From Maratus speciosus (Eukaryota > Arthropoda > Arachnida > Araneae > Salticidae), in the NCBI GenBank assembly GCA_963932465.1, contig OZ010796.1:80919292-80983291 (forward strand): 64,000 nucleotides of DNA. Direction: 5' to 3'. Shown here piece by piece: positions 11,217 to 23,460 of this stretch. How positions within the stretch are numbered: position 1 is the first letter of the stretch; the number at the start of each line of letters is the position of its first letter. A model generated the notes under the pieces. It did no database searches and was not told the DNA's origin. It was given only the letters and a program-made list of their open reading frames with translations. A program made the position numbers and the translations under genes.

Positions 11217-11664
11217 CAAGTGCTTAAAGTATTCGAAGAACTTGTTTCACATGTATCTGCGCTTTGAAAAAAATCGTACAAGCATTAGGATTGAGTTAAC
11301 TTTTATTAAGTTTTAGATTGACTAAAATAATTACATTTTAACATATGCTTTATTTTGTAAGGATATGAGACTGTTTTTTTTTTTTTTTTCATGATTTCTT
11401 TTAACAAAAATTATGTTATTTTTATAAGTTTCATTTAACTTCAACGATCGTATGTATGTTTTCCAATTCAAAATTTGTACTCGAACTTTAACTCACTTTG
11501 AAATATGCGATCGAGATTAAATTTTAAATACTGACCGATGAGAATCTAATATTATGATTTTCGGTGGTTATCATTTATACTTATTTTACAAGATAACACA
11601 AACAATTTCGGATAGATTACCGCCAAGAAGTTTAAGAAAAAGTTTTAGATTAGATAACATAAGA

Positions 11665-11962
11665 CTGCGATGGTTGTGTTTTTTAACTTTTATGTATTTT
11701 TTAGCACTGAATCCGAAAATTTCCTTAATTTTTAGCCATCATATCAGGATTTTTCGCAAATCATAAATTGTCAAAGTTAAAAATCGGATATTATAAAATA
11801 GAGGAGATGACTGTATTTTTTAACTTTTAATAATTGATTTTTTTATGCACTGTTTAGCACTGAATCTGAAAATGACCTGCATTTTTAAGCATCACGTTAG
11901 AATTTTTTTGCAAATCGTAAATGTCAAAGTTAAAATATAGCGAAAATCTGATTACTATAAAA
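11665..11962. repeat. Two-unit tandem duplication, period about 153 bp
   Basis: The word GCACTGAATC occurs at 11704 and again at 11857. It is followed each time by GAAAAT, AGCATCA-like sequence, TTTTTCGCAAATC and GTCAAAGTTAAAA. The two units are clearly diverged. The 70-codon ORF over the first unit is not conserved in the second. Confidence 0.55.
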
Positions 11963-12367
11963 CAGATATAAAACTTTTATTTTATTCAATAATTTATTCA
12001 ATTTTTTGCCTTATACAGGCATTCTTATACTTAAACAGCTGAGGTGACTTTGTGATCAGGGGGTGTTGTACATGCATTCTGGCAAAAAACATTTTCGTTA
12101 TTAAAAAATACAATGAACTTTTTGCTTAATATTTCGCGAAATATTTTTTAATAAATTGATCATAGTCCGATTAGGAAAATATAAACAGAGTTTTATTGGC
12201 ATAATTTTCTGTCTAGATTACAACAATATATTAGTTTTATATGTCTGCAAGTGATGTGGAAAAAATTTTTATAACTAAAATTCTGTATTTTTTTCTGTGG
12301 GGGTGAGGAAGGGAGGCTGATCATGTTAGGCTTGAAATTATCCTTTCACAGATATTTATACCATGTA

Positions 12368-13441
12368 CAGTCCTGGAAACTAAAGTAAACACCCCCTATT
12401 AATTCTGAAACAAATTATTGTAGAAGAAAGTTACTGATACCAAACTATTGGAAATAAAGTCTACTTTTAAATGATGTATATAAATTTTGTTAAGGGGCGC
12501 ATCTACATAGCTAAACGGACCCAAACTTTGTTTTTTTCAACAGCAATAAGCAAGTTTGATACCATAAATAAATTCTACACCCTTCAAGTAGTCTAAAAAC
12601 AAATTTTCAGGAAATTTCGTGCGACTAGTTTAATAGAAATTAATTATTTTAAAATTTGCATATTTTAGGAGCTGTATCCAAATTGAAGTTCGGTACTCGA
12701 TTGTTGAAATGCTAAAGCATGACTATGTCACTTCTATTAATGTATAAATTCTTGCCAATAGGACCATATCACTCGCTTAATATGATTTGACTATTGCCAG
12801 CCCAAATGTTTCAATAAAATGAGTAAAATATATATTTGTTTCAAATTATGCTTTTCTGCACATCAAACCATCATGGCCCCTTAAATCATCATGTTGAAGT
12901 TTTTTAATCATAATTCAAAAACTACTTGGAAGAAAAAATTTAAATTAATACAATTGATTGGTTGCAATTCATATTTATTTCGAATATTAATTTCATACTT
13001 CATAATTCATACTATAAATTTTTTTAATTAAAAATTCAATATATTTATGACTGGGTTTTTTAATATTATAACCACTCACAGATTATCAAATTAGGATTAT
13101 AATTTCAGGAGATGTTAATAAAAATATGAAAATGTAATTTATCATTAGAAGCTCTAAGTTTTGAATGTTTATAATTCAAAACTTATCATCCAAATGACTT
13201 GAAATTTCGTTTCTAGGCATATTTTCAACCGAAGATTTAAAATGTATTGTCAAAATTGGGTGTTGCTATTGAAAAAAAAACAAAATTCGATCTGGTTTTG
13301 ATTTGTAAATGACCCCTAAGCAAACTTTACATACATCATTTAAAAGTAGACTTTATTTCTAATCGTTTGATACCGGTAACTTTCTTCTATTATAATTAGT
13401 TGCAGAGTTAGTATAGTTGTTTACTTCTTTTCCCACGACTG
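12368..13441. mobile_element. TA-flanked foldback element R
   Basis: Terminal repeats CAGTCCTGGAAACTAAAGTA and, inverted, CAGTCGTGGGAAAAGAAGTA; TA lies on both sides (12366-12367, 13442-13443). Arms continue inward for over 150 bp, for example TAAAGTCTACTTTTAAATGA, which occurs inverted as TCATTTAAAAGTAGACTTTA. There is no transposase. The length of 1074 bp suits a non-autonomous Tc1/mariner-type element. Confidence 0.75.
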
Positions 13442-13455
13442 TACCAGATTTTACA

Positions 13456-13639
13456 CAGGGTTCGTACGCATCAAGGGATTCGAGGGATTTTAGGGGATTT
13501 AGTACCAGAAATTTCGTAAAGCTCGCTATGTATGAAGATAGGTTTTTTTTTTTTTTTTTTTGCATTAAATAAGGCAAATATTACTTTGCGAAAGTTCTAG
13601 TAAAATGTCCTTGAAAGTTCTTGAAGCGTACGAATGCTG
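13456..13639. mobile_element. hAT-like MITE, family H (copy H1)
   Basis: Ends CAGGGTTCGTACGCATC and GAAGCGTACGAATGCTG. The interior has GCATTAAATAAGGC, as in other hAT-type MITEs here. A T-run lies at 13544-13561. A second copy is at 41633. The target duplication is not clear. Confidence 0.65.
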
Positions 13640-13889
13640 TTATGTACTGTACGCAGGATTTATACAATGTACACAAATACGTATAATTGTATATCTATCT
13701 CCGTATAGACGTAATTTTATATGTATCTTATAATTCTTTAGAAATAAAGTTGCCCCCCATTTTATGTGTGTGGGTGAGGAAGAAAGGCGGGTCATGTTAG
13801 CGTTGAAATCCTTTTGTCACTAAAATTTACACCCTTTAATTCCTCCTTTCACAGATATATGCAATGTAACAGAATTTATATACTGTACA

Positions 13890-14935
13890 CAGAATATATA
13901 CTATGTGTACAAAGGTGATTGTATATCTAAACAACCACCCTTGTTCTATTGAAATTTAGTATTCTAAAGAAATAATGCTTAGTTAGAAAAAAATAAAATA
14001 AAATGGATGAAAAACAAATTTGCGCTTTGCAGTAGTACAAAGGAACAAAAACGTGCAAAGTAACACATTGGTAAAATTTGTTGAAATTTTTATTAATATC
14101 CATAATTAGAAATAGTGCATAAATTACAGACTGAGAAAATTAAGCTATATTCAGCTTAAGCTAGAAAAATAAAAAATTCTAAATAAAAAAAGAGGTTTTT
14201 ATAAATTTATTTTTAAATTTTCTACTACAGAGGACAAACAGCAACTCTGATATTTCTCTATTTTTTTTTTTTTTTTCGAATCTCTTTTAATTCTGATTTA
14301 TTTTTTAAAGCTTGGATGACATAAGTGTTATATACCTCTTACGGATAATATTTATCTTTGAGTTGTAGCAGTAACCTATTATAGAATTTCATCAATTGAC
14401 TGGCTGAGCGGAAATCAGATCAGTACACCGGCTACGTCAAAAGTTCATTCCAATTTAAAAAGTAGAACATGGTGATTTAAAAAAAAATGTTTTTTTTTTG
14501 CGTAAACGGGTTCAGGGAGAGATCGGATTTTTTTATTTAAAATAAAAGTTCCAAATAATTCCAAAAATCCCCAATAGATGATGTAGATATGTGCAAATGA
14601 AACGTATAATAAAATACAATAAGCAGGGTTAATAACAGAACAACTACTGACCAGCTTCAATATCACCTGAGTTGAAATGGATACTTTCCACTGTTGATTT
14701 CTTTCATGGTGCCAATTTTGCGCAGTACTTCAGTTGCTGATTCGCCATCAAAATTTACAGATTCGTCGAAAAAATGCTTAATTGACAATACTTGGCATGC
14801 TATAAGCAACAAGTAAAGAATTCACTTGCATCAAGTGTTAATATAGACAGTCTATGATATAGACAGTCTGATTTTCATTCGTTGCATGTCACGTCACCGC
14901 ACTCTATCGGTGACTTTTGTAACTAGAACTTTATT
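13890..14935. other. Non-coding stretch, nothing recognised
   Basis: AT-rich with several homopolymer runs. A 73-codon minus-strand ORF (14445-14666) has no recognisable motif. Confidence 0.35.
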
Positions 14936-16320
14936 TTTAGGATTCTGTACTTAAAAAGTAAAAACGGAACCATTATAAGATCTCTCCTGTGTCTGTCTGT
15001 CTATCTGTCACAGCCACTTTACTCGTAAACTATGGAACGCAGAAAGTTCAAATTTGGGGGAAGTAATAAAGACTATTGACCCACATATTTACAGATTATA
15101 AAACATTCACAAATATATTTAGGAAAAATGTAGAGGGCCTAATTAAGTTACTTGAAAAACAAAAATATTTTTTTTATTATTATCGTGTGGTGTATCGTGT
15201 GAAAGCTTTCGTAACGCTGAACTCAAAATTACATTTCTTTTAATTTTAGGTATTATATTTTCAGAGATATTGTCGAAAATGTAATACAAAAATATGTCCC
15301 CCTCATCTATTTTCGAATCGACTGAAACTAAAATTATGAAAAAATTAGATGTAGTAGACGTTAATTTAAACCTTGCAGGAAAATTATAGCGATTACCCTA
15401 GGTCAATTAGTTTTTGAGAAAAGCGCATTTTTCTGTTACACACAAATTTCGATTTGCAGGCATTCAGCAAAGATGTTGAGCAGCGCTTTAGGTACCTATC
15501 GTAGCAGAAGTATAAAAGCATTGTTGATAATGATTTCGAAAAAACTCGTCGGTAATTAGCCAAGATATTAACCCTTAAAGACACGGACGGTTTGACATGC
15601 ATAATGACAATGCGCCATCGGCTTTTAAAGCCTAGATAACAACTTTTAACGATATATTTGTGTACAGTAATGCCCAGTAGCAGTATAAAAGCAATAAACG
15701 TCAAATTGTTAAAAACAGACTAATTTAATTAGAATTAATCACTTAAATACTATGGGATTCGCGACTAGTTTTCATTGAGTGGATCTCTCCCGTGTCTTTA
15801 AAACTTAATTCAAAACCTATCTGGAAAAACGCGGCACTGACCAAGGCGGTTCTGCAGATGTGCGACCTGCTTTCGAAGAGCGCTTAACACAATGCCAAGT
15901 TTAAACTTTTATCAAGGGTTTTGTTTTAGCTACAATGTAAAAAGAAAAGATTATTACTACGCTGAATTTATTTTTATGAAATGCCCAATGGAATTTAAAT
16001 ATGCACTATTTTTATTGACAGTACTGGATTAAGTTCACCGTAAACAGAATAAGATAAGATTTAAAAGAAAAAGAGTTATACAGAATAGCAATATTTTATA
16101 TTATTCAGGCTTCATATCTTTTTGAATTTTTATGGTATACCCATTTATATTTTTCTAGTATATACAGCTATTCCCAACCCTACGTGGTATTGTTTTTTAC
16201 AAAGTCTGATTATTCTTTTAGCAACGATTTTTTTTTAAATAATATAGATAATAATTCATATATTTATTGTACGGAACCCTCTGAGCGAGAGTAATACTCG
16301 CCCTTGACCGTTTATTTTTT
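14936..16320. repeat. Interspersed repeat with ACGGAACC ends and TCTGTC tract
   Basis: Starts near AGGATTCTGTACTTAAAAAG, then AAAACGGAACC and a short TGTCTGTCTGTC run (14990-15010). It ends at 16268 with TGTACGGAACCCTCTGAGCG and ACTCGCCCTTGACCG. This layout resembles a widespread repeat I remember from moth and butterfly genomes; that recollection is unverified. The interior (15240-16250) is unassigned and holds TTAACCCTTAAAGACACGG near 15569, perhaps a TTAA-MITE end. Confidence 0.4.
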
Positions 16321-16716
16321 ATCCGATTTCTTCCTGATTCCATTCGTACAAACCGCAAACCATTATTATTTTTTTTCTTTTTAAATTAATTTTTTAAGTT
16401 TTCACGAACTTTTGATGCATCCGGTAATTTATTTCAATGCCTTTCCACTATATTATTAGCCGAATAATCTAAATTAAGATGCAGTGGTATTTTATAGAAT
16501 AATTTTATTAAAGTACAAGTTAAGTTTTCAATTTTTGGACACCTTTTTATGCATTCATTGTAAATAAGCGCTAGCGCATTAATGGGTTGTTTCAGTGATA
16601 AAATGTCGGTGTTAAAATTACCTAACAGGTATGACCTAAATGATATGAAATACAGTCTTTAATATTTTACCTACCATGTTCGTTCAGTTTTCCTAGAAGT
16701 TATTCTAAAATAACAG

Positions 16717-16743
<27 letters not shown>
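16717..16743. repeat. (TA)n microsatellite
   Basis: About 13 uninterrupted TA dinucleotides. Confidence 0.95.
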
Positions 16744-16748
<5 letters not shown>

Positions 16749-17637
16749 AACTAAAATCTTGATTTAAAGACATTGTTTGAATCTTTATTTTACAACAGCA
16801 CTGGGAATCAGAATGCCGATTATGAGAAAGTAAAAAATACAATGAAATTTGAATTGCATCTTTTTGTTTGAATTAATCAGCTGTTTTTTAAACATAGACT
16901 ATAAAACATAATATAGAATATATTATCATGAAACTCCGTAACACGTTTACCTAATTCAGATAGCCTTTGAGTATTTTATGGTACGCTTTAAATTTTAATT
17001 CAACTCATTTTTAAAACACTGTGCTATAAATGTAATAAATAAAGGCAAAAGAAATTCTCAATAACACCTTAAAATTAAGAAATGCGCAAGGCCTTTCGAA
17101 AAAGCTTTGTCTATCTTTTTCAAGCCCTAAGAAGGCCTGCTATCACTTTGATTACAGAGAGCAAGACTTTGAATCTTTGCTTCTTTCCTTCTAAGTTGTA
17201 GCACGTCTTCTTTGTACCTGAAGAAGAAGGGTTCTTTAGAAAGGCCTTGCGGAGTTCTTAATTTCGTTGTGTTATTAATCTCTTCGCTACTGACTAGTAA
17301 TGTAATATTATTGATTATTACTGAATTATTTCTTGTCCCATTCAATTTCAGAGCAAGAATTTTAATCTATTTGCATCATTTCGAATTTCAGATATCCAAG
17401 CAGATCATTCGGAGATCGGTTTTGGAAATATATTCGAATATCATTAATAAAACTGTAAAGAATGGAGGTCCACAGGTGTGGACCCAGGTAGCGAAGATGT
17501 AACGAAGTTTTTTCTTTTATTTATGTTTCAGACCAGTTTGTCTTTACATTTTAATGTATAAATGTAATAACTAAAAATTAACAATGGATTTTAAATGACA
17601 TCGTCTTTAGCCGTAATCAAATAATGCCCTAATTTTA
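16744..17637. other. Non-coding stretch with a 96-codon ORF of unknown status
   Basis: The plus-strand ORF 17212-17502 begins with methionine and has hydrophobic segments. It has no known motif and is overlapped by a minus-strand ORF. Around 17080-17230 the sequence is less AT-rich than its surroundings. I cannot call a gene. Confidence 0.3.
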
Positions 17638-17639
17638 TA

Positions 17640-17854
17640 TATGGCTAATTCCATGAAAACTTGTCATGTCTGTCACACAGTTGAAAATCGCTATGCCACC
17701 GTTATTTTCGAAAAGTTTGCATCGCGTTATTCAATTGATGAGATATCTCCGATAAAATAAGTCACATTTTTCCGTTCAAAAATACTGGTACCCAACAAGC
17801 ATAGCGATTTTCAGCTGTGTGACAGAATGGCAACTTTTCATGGAATTAGCCATA
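17640..17854. mobile_element. TA-flanked palindromic MITE Y
   Basis: TATGGCTAATTCCATGAAAA at the left and its inverse TTTTCATGGAATTAGCCATA at the right, with TA duplicated outside (17638-17639, 17855-17856). Arms extend past 50 bp through CTGTGTGACAG and AAAATCGCTATGC. Tc1/mariner type by target; no coding. Confidence 0.85.
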
Positions 17855-18801
17855 TAAAGAAAAATATTTTCTATCACGTCTATTCAGTTATCAATTATAT
17901 GTTTTTTATATGAACAAATATACTAGCAACTAGAAATACTACATTGATTTCAAGCTTGTTTTCGAATAAAAGCTACCCCAAAACGAGTCGGATGCATTTC
18001 ACTTTTTAATCTCGTATTCTGATAAAGTTTACAGAAACTACGCAGAAACAAGTGACAATCTCTGTATAGTATTATTTTCACCCTCTTCAAATATTTGATT
18101 TTTCCTTAAGTAATTTAAAAATTCTATCTGTTAAGTAACATGTTTGTGTACATTTGAGTGATGAGAGGTTACTAAAAGAAATAAAGTATCCTTCAGATCT
18201 ATTCATTTTGTGTCACTCCTATTAAAACTTACAAAACGAACTCCTTTGTTGAGGATCTGCATTTAAAAGGAGAGGTTTTGACAAGCATAACAGATGAGGT
18301 ACTCAAGTTATCAAGAAAAAAAAGACATACAGTCATGTTTTGAAAATCTTTTTTGAGTCATCAATTTCAAAGAATCAGAGTGATTAAGTAAACTATGCTT
18401 TCTCACAGCTAAATTCTCTAAAAAGAAGTTAAAAAGAGGGAAAAATACATGAGGAAAGAAACCAATTTCCTTTGGTCATTACTCATTTCACCACAAATTA
18501 CTTGTAGTAGAGGGGATGTCCCCGTGGAGATGCAAAATTACTACACTTTACGCCTTCGGAAATTAACGTCAGATAAATTACTCTTGATCTAGCAGCTTAA
18601 AAATAGCTAATGACGTAAAATTGGACGGTAATTCATTTTAAAAAAAACGGATATACCAAATCGTAAATTTTTATAGGGGTTAAGATATTTATGTATTTTT
18701 ATGGCTTACCAAATATACAATCGATAGAGTGAAAAGTATGTTGCTAATAAATTATGAATTGGAAAGTACGAATGATGAGTCTAAAATTTAAGTTAAAATT
18801 C
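17855..18801. other. Non-coding stretch, nothing recognised
   Basis: No ORF of note and no bounded repeat. GGGGATGTCCCC near 18513 is a small isolated palindrome. Confidence 0.35.
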
Positions 18802-18815
18802 AGTTAATAAAAGAA

Positions 18816-19027
18816 GCCCCACCAGTGGCCGAGAGGTTCTGCTTTCGAAGCTGGTAGACGGGAGGTGCTGGGTTCGATCCCAATCGCGCCCGTCGGCCTA
18901 ATCGTTCGGAGTTTTCGTGGTTTTCTTCTAACCTTGGTACTCCAAGCGTTAATACGGGTTACGTTCCCTTAGAGGGGCCATATCTCACGTGCTGATAATT
19001 GGCCGACATAAATACAACCAACCAACC
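18816..19027 (+). mobile_element. tRNA-derived SINE (copy 1) with perfect 14-bp duplication
   Basis: The head resembles a tRNA gene: box A-like TGGCCGAGAGG (from 18826) and box B GGTTCGATCCC (from 18871), the internal promoter elements of RNA polymerase III. A non-tRNA body follows, with GTTTTCGTGGTTTTCTTC and ATTGGCCGACATAAATAC, then a short (AACC)n tail. The element is flanked by AGTTAATAAAAGAA on both sides (18802-18815 and 19028-19041), the signature of LINE-machinery insertion. The partner LINE is not in the window. A reverse copy lies at 54324. Confidence 0.92.
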
Positions 19028-19423
19028 AGTTAATAAAAGAATACTAAATATGTAGAAGAAAAATGTTTGACAGTTCTGGCCATATTCATTTATATACATA
19101 AAATGCTCTTTAATTAGATAAAATTATTAAAATGAGATGTGTGTGGCCATGTTAAATTTAAATAACTCCAAATTTTAAAAATGCGTTTTTCAAGAAATTT
19201 CTTCTTATAAAAATGTTTAAAAGTCAAAAATACTCTTCATAAAAGTCTTAAGTAAGCTTTTTTTTCTAGATAATGATATTTGTTGAAATTATTTTTGTAT
19301 ACTATTTGCATTTAATCGATAATATTCTATTCACATTTGTTCACTAGTTTTACTTTCTTGATTATTAAAAAGAATTATTCATAAAAGATTAACTTACTTT
19401 AGCTTACTTTTATAATTTTTTCC

Positions 19424-19673
19424 CTACCCTCTTGCTGCGTATCCCGCGATTTCCACAGGCAACGTAAAAATAGCAGAATTTGCGCAACCCACGATTTCCG
19501 TGATCTTTTTTCTAATGATCTAACTCTATATTTAAAAAAAAGAACTGTTTTACAAAAAAAAAGTACATATTTTAACTCTAAAATATGTGTAGATTTGAAA
19601 TATTAATAAAATGAATGCGCAATTTTAGAACCTATTTTGATAATTTAAAAAAAATACGCAGCGAGATGGTTAA
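19424..19673. mobile_element. TTAA-type MITE, family G (copy G1)
   Basis: Left end (TTAA mutated to CCTA) CCCTCTTGCTGCG; right end CGCAGCGAGATGGTTAA. The interior AGGCAACGTAAAAATAGCAG and AATTTGCGCAACCC match G2 at 34226. Confidence 0.7.
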
Positions 19674-20120
19674 CATGCATGTGCATCCTAAAGTCTAAAA
19701 ACCCGTATCTTTATTTTTGTTCTAGCATGCGTTTATAGAATTCTTGATTAATCGGATGTTTTAGTTTTCGTGGCTTAGTCGTTGCTCCTTCATGCTGTGT
19801 TTTCAACTGGAGGTTTGATCTCGGGTGAAGTCGTTGCCTGCCGGAGCAAGTAGCTGCCCTCGCAATCGGGTTACTTCCATTGCTGCAAAGAGAAGGAAAA
19901 CAATGGTTATTACCATATCATTACTGATTCCATTTTCGTATTACAATTAAAAATAACTTTTTTAAAATACTTTTGAACAGAAAATGACGTCACGATTTAA
20001 AATAACGCATTTTTACTCATAAATCTGTTACATTTCAATATTTTTTTTCATTCCGCTGATACTGAGAACTCAGAAGGTTTCAGCGGATGAAAATGATGTC
20101 ATAATAAAAATAGAATGAGC
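19674..20120. other. Non-coding stretch, nothing recognised
   Basis: Segment between a TTAA-G MITE and a minisatellite. No repeat boundary or ORF is supportable. Confidence 0.3.
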
Positions 20121-20124
20121 TGGA

Positions 20125-20300
20125 ATAACTGGAAAACGTAAAGGAAAACGTAACTGGTACGTTTAACTGGTAACCGTAAAACTGGTACTGGTAACCATAA
20201 CTGGTAACGTTACTAATAACTGATGCTGGTAACCGTACCTTACTGGCAATTGGTACTGGTAACCGTAACTGGTAACGTTTTCCAGTAAACATTACTGGAA
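20125..20300. repeat. Imperfect minisatellite built on ACTGGTAACCGTA
   Basis: About ten degenerate copies of a 12-13 bp motif with the self-complementary word GGTAACC at its centre. Variants include AACTGGTAACGTT and CTGGTACTGGTAACC. The array ends at GTTTTCCAGTAAAC, and AACTGGAAAACGT before the array pairs with that end, so the whole tract can fold on itself. Confidence 0.75.
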
Positions 20301-21165
20301 AACTGATTAAAAGCTGAAATAACTGCAAAACGTGACATCAAGTTTGGGACTATATTTATTAATAATATATTGCACGTTAAAATATTTTTAAAATAGTGAA
20401 TATGAATATGAAAAATATGCACGTAAATTTTGTGACGGTGAAAAAGATGTTATTTTTAGATTTCGTTGAAAACAAAAATTATAATTCTGATATAGTAACG
20501 CAATTTTCGATGATCTTTCATTGCGTAACACCAAAAATCAAAGCCTCAATTAATAAGTTAATAATTTTATTATCTTAATTGCATGTTATTGATTTCGTAT
20601 AAGAATAAAGTTTAAGTTTTCAATAATTTGAAAAGTTGAAATTAAACTTTAGTTAAAAATAATATTTGTTCTAAGAGTTAGGCTAACCAATATTGATTAA
20701 TTATTGTAATTATTTTTGTTAATTTTTTATAAATTTGGTCAGTCAATTTTTTAAACATTTTCATTCGTCGAATTTGAGGGGTTTCGACTCGTCTGTTTTT
20801 AAATTTCCTTGCATAGAGAGGTTAAATATAAATCAAGAATATGCTAGTTGGATTAAAACTCCTTTTCTACCATTTAATTTTCTGGCAGCATTCGTCATAG
20901 AAAATGTACGCCACAACTTTTGAAATTCTAACAGAGCCTTTTAACAAAACCTTGCTCATCTTTTTCCAAAAAATTGCTCTCACTATTAAACAAGAATTAT
21001 AAAACATGTATAAAGCATAGATTCTGAAACACTTATCAACACATCCAGAAAACTGTAACAAAACATCTTTCGTTAAAGAAGGTGAAATAAGATATGGAAG
21101 TAAGCAGTTTAGAAAAATTAATACATATTTAAAATCCCAACTTTGTCCATTGTAAAAAAAATATG
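20301..21165. other. Non-coding stretch, nothing recognised
   Basis: ORFs of 60-64 codons occur in opposite directions without motifs. Ordinary AT-rich sequence. Confidence 0.35.
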
Positions 21166-23460
21166 CGAATTATTTTATGCAGCCCTGTATATGATCTGCA
21201 GATTTTTATAGATACTATATGGTATGCTAAAATTTAGTGCAATTAGAAAATCCATTGTTAGAAATTTTCGCCAATAGATAAAAATGCACTCGAATTCTTT
21301 TGTACAGTCCTGTATATTATCTAATGACTTTTGTACTCCTCACATATTAAGCTAAAATTTAATTCAGGTGGAAAAACGCATAACATAATTTAAAACGCAC
21401 TTCCAGATATCCACAACCATAAACGACAATGTATCTTGTTCTTTGCGCAGCCATCTATATGAATTTATTTATATTCTACAAACTTCTATCAGTATGTAAA
21501 ATATAGTTCTGCAGGAAAATGCATGACACAATTAAAATCTACTCTTAAGCAATACACTCCCACAGCCAGTGATACTTATGAATCTCTTTGTGTACCCATG
21601 TATATGATCAACAGAATTTATAGACACAACGCACCATGGCAATATTTAGTTAAGGTATCCGCACGCCTTCGGAAGTGATTTTTTGAAATTTTCTATTGTT
21701 ATCCATTTTTTATAATGACATTTACTTTAAAACTTTGAAAAAATATAAACATTTTAGCAATTACCTAGAAAGAATTTTTTAAAGAGAAAAATAGTCAAAA
21801 TTATGTCAAAAATTGACATTTCCGCAAAACGTGATAACTCAAAAAGGAAACAATGTATTGACATTTTGTAAATTGCATAATAAACAGAATAACTTTCTCT
21901 AGGACTTAGACTACACACATTATAATCGCATCTCTATCTCAGATGATATGGCAGTTAAAGTACTAATGTAATGAAAAATTCGCAAAATTTGTCTCAAGTT
22001 TGTCACTTATACCAGTGTAAATATAAAACTATTTAATATATTATCAAGAGTGTAGTCTGTTCCCTCAAAAGACATTTGTAAAAGTAGAGAAAATTTCGTG
22101 GCATTTCATGCATAATTTTTGATTTAGGATGTTTTGCGTATAGTAAAAATCTGAAAAACTTCATTTTGATAAAAAGCTAAAGATAACTTTTAAGCACAAT
22201 TCAAAAGCTGTAATATCTGTAACATTTAACGGTTGTAACTCGGGTTCTACTTTAGATACAGACAAAATTTAAGCAGATTTCGATAGATAAAAGATTCAAT
22301 TTTAATATTATTGCAAAAATGAAAAATCGATATTTTCATCGAAAATTACGTTTTAAAGGTATTTAGAATCCTTAAAGCTGAAAACGCAAACAAAAGTTGA
22401 AAACGCAGAATGGAAACGTGTATATAGAATTTTCAGAAGAAACATAAATCGTTTGTTTTTGACAACAAATGGTTAAACAATTGTATTGTGATTATTTATT
22501 TTAATTTAAATGTCTAATTGTTCAATATCATTTTATCATGCGACAGATTTATGATGATGTCTGTGGTGGATTCCGAGGGAAGATTCAGATCCACAAGGAT
22601 GTAAAAATTATACCGTTACACCTTTATTCATGTCATTTTTTAAAGCAAATGCACGCGTTATTAGACACTATCATTAAACATTTATTTTATTTTATTACAT
22701 AGACAACTAAAAAGAAATTTTGCTGTAACTGTGATTCAAAATGGCATTTTAATTACAGCACATGTTAATATATCTCATTATGCCATTGTAAAGTTTTTCA
22801 TAGGATTCCATAGATATGCCGTACTAAAATTAAGCACATGATTATGCCATAATTAAATTAAGCGCATGATTATGCCATAATAAAATTAAGCGCATGGTTG
22901 AAAAATTCCCCTTCAGCAATTTCAGACAATAAACGGAAATGTACTCGAATTCATTTGTGCAGGCCAGTATATGATCTGTAAAATTTATACACACCAATTA
23001 ATATGCAAAATAATTGTTAAATTTAAAAACAAAAGCCACGACTGAAAACGCACTTCCAGCAATTATCGCTTTTATACTGTACTGTAATCGAATTATTTTG
23101 TATATCCCTGATAATGAAGAATAAATGCTATGCACACCGCACTCTACAGTAAACATCTTGTAGAGCACCTCAGTGATATATATCAATTTCAATATATTTG
23201 AAATAGTGTAATATCAATAATAAATCTGCAAACTATTTATTCCCATACACCATAATGCAACGGAATTATTTTGACAGTTCCTGTAACTGTAAATGCTACT
23301 TATTTCATTTTTTATACTGAACAATGCCACAGTAAACCCTAATAACATGTATCAATTACATGGCAGTCCGAGTATATTTATGATAATTATAACAAGGACA
23401 GGTAGACGGCCAGACAAATCCAATCCATAAACGCTTTTAACTATGTTGGAAAGTGCTGTG
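21166..23460 (-). repeat. Element W1 with internal ~145-bp minisatellite
   Basis: Read on the minus strand, it begins CACTTTCCAACATAGTT near 23457. Then come a GTCTGGCCGTC tract and diverged ~140-150 bp units containing GAATTCTTTTGTACAGTCCTG, TATATGATCT, TTTATA-CACAC and AAAACGCACTTCCAG. Units are recognisable near 21166, 21291, 21437, 21580, 22943, 23089 and 23265. About 1.1 kb between 21650 and 22770 lacks units and may be a separate insertion starting TTAAGGTATCCGCACG. A short plus-strand copy is at 48372. Confidence 0.6.

Larger units (their letters stand above)
12290..13890. repeat. Direct repeat flanking the R element
   Basis: The sequence GGGTGAGGAAG...CATGTTAG...CCTTTCACAGATAT occurs at 12300-12360 and again at 13768-13860, on both sides of element R. 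Either the region was duplicated or R and H landed inside a pre-existing tandem repeat. Confidence 0.5.

Noticed and set aside
17212..17502. 96-codon ORF with hydrophobic segments
   Set aside because: Low-complexity AT-rich composition, overlapped by an antisense ORF, no recognised domain, no splice or homology support.
21650..22770. A separate transposon inserted in W1 beginning TTAAGGTATCCGCACG
   Set aside because: No matching inverted end or target duplication could be found, so it is only mentioned inside W1.
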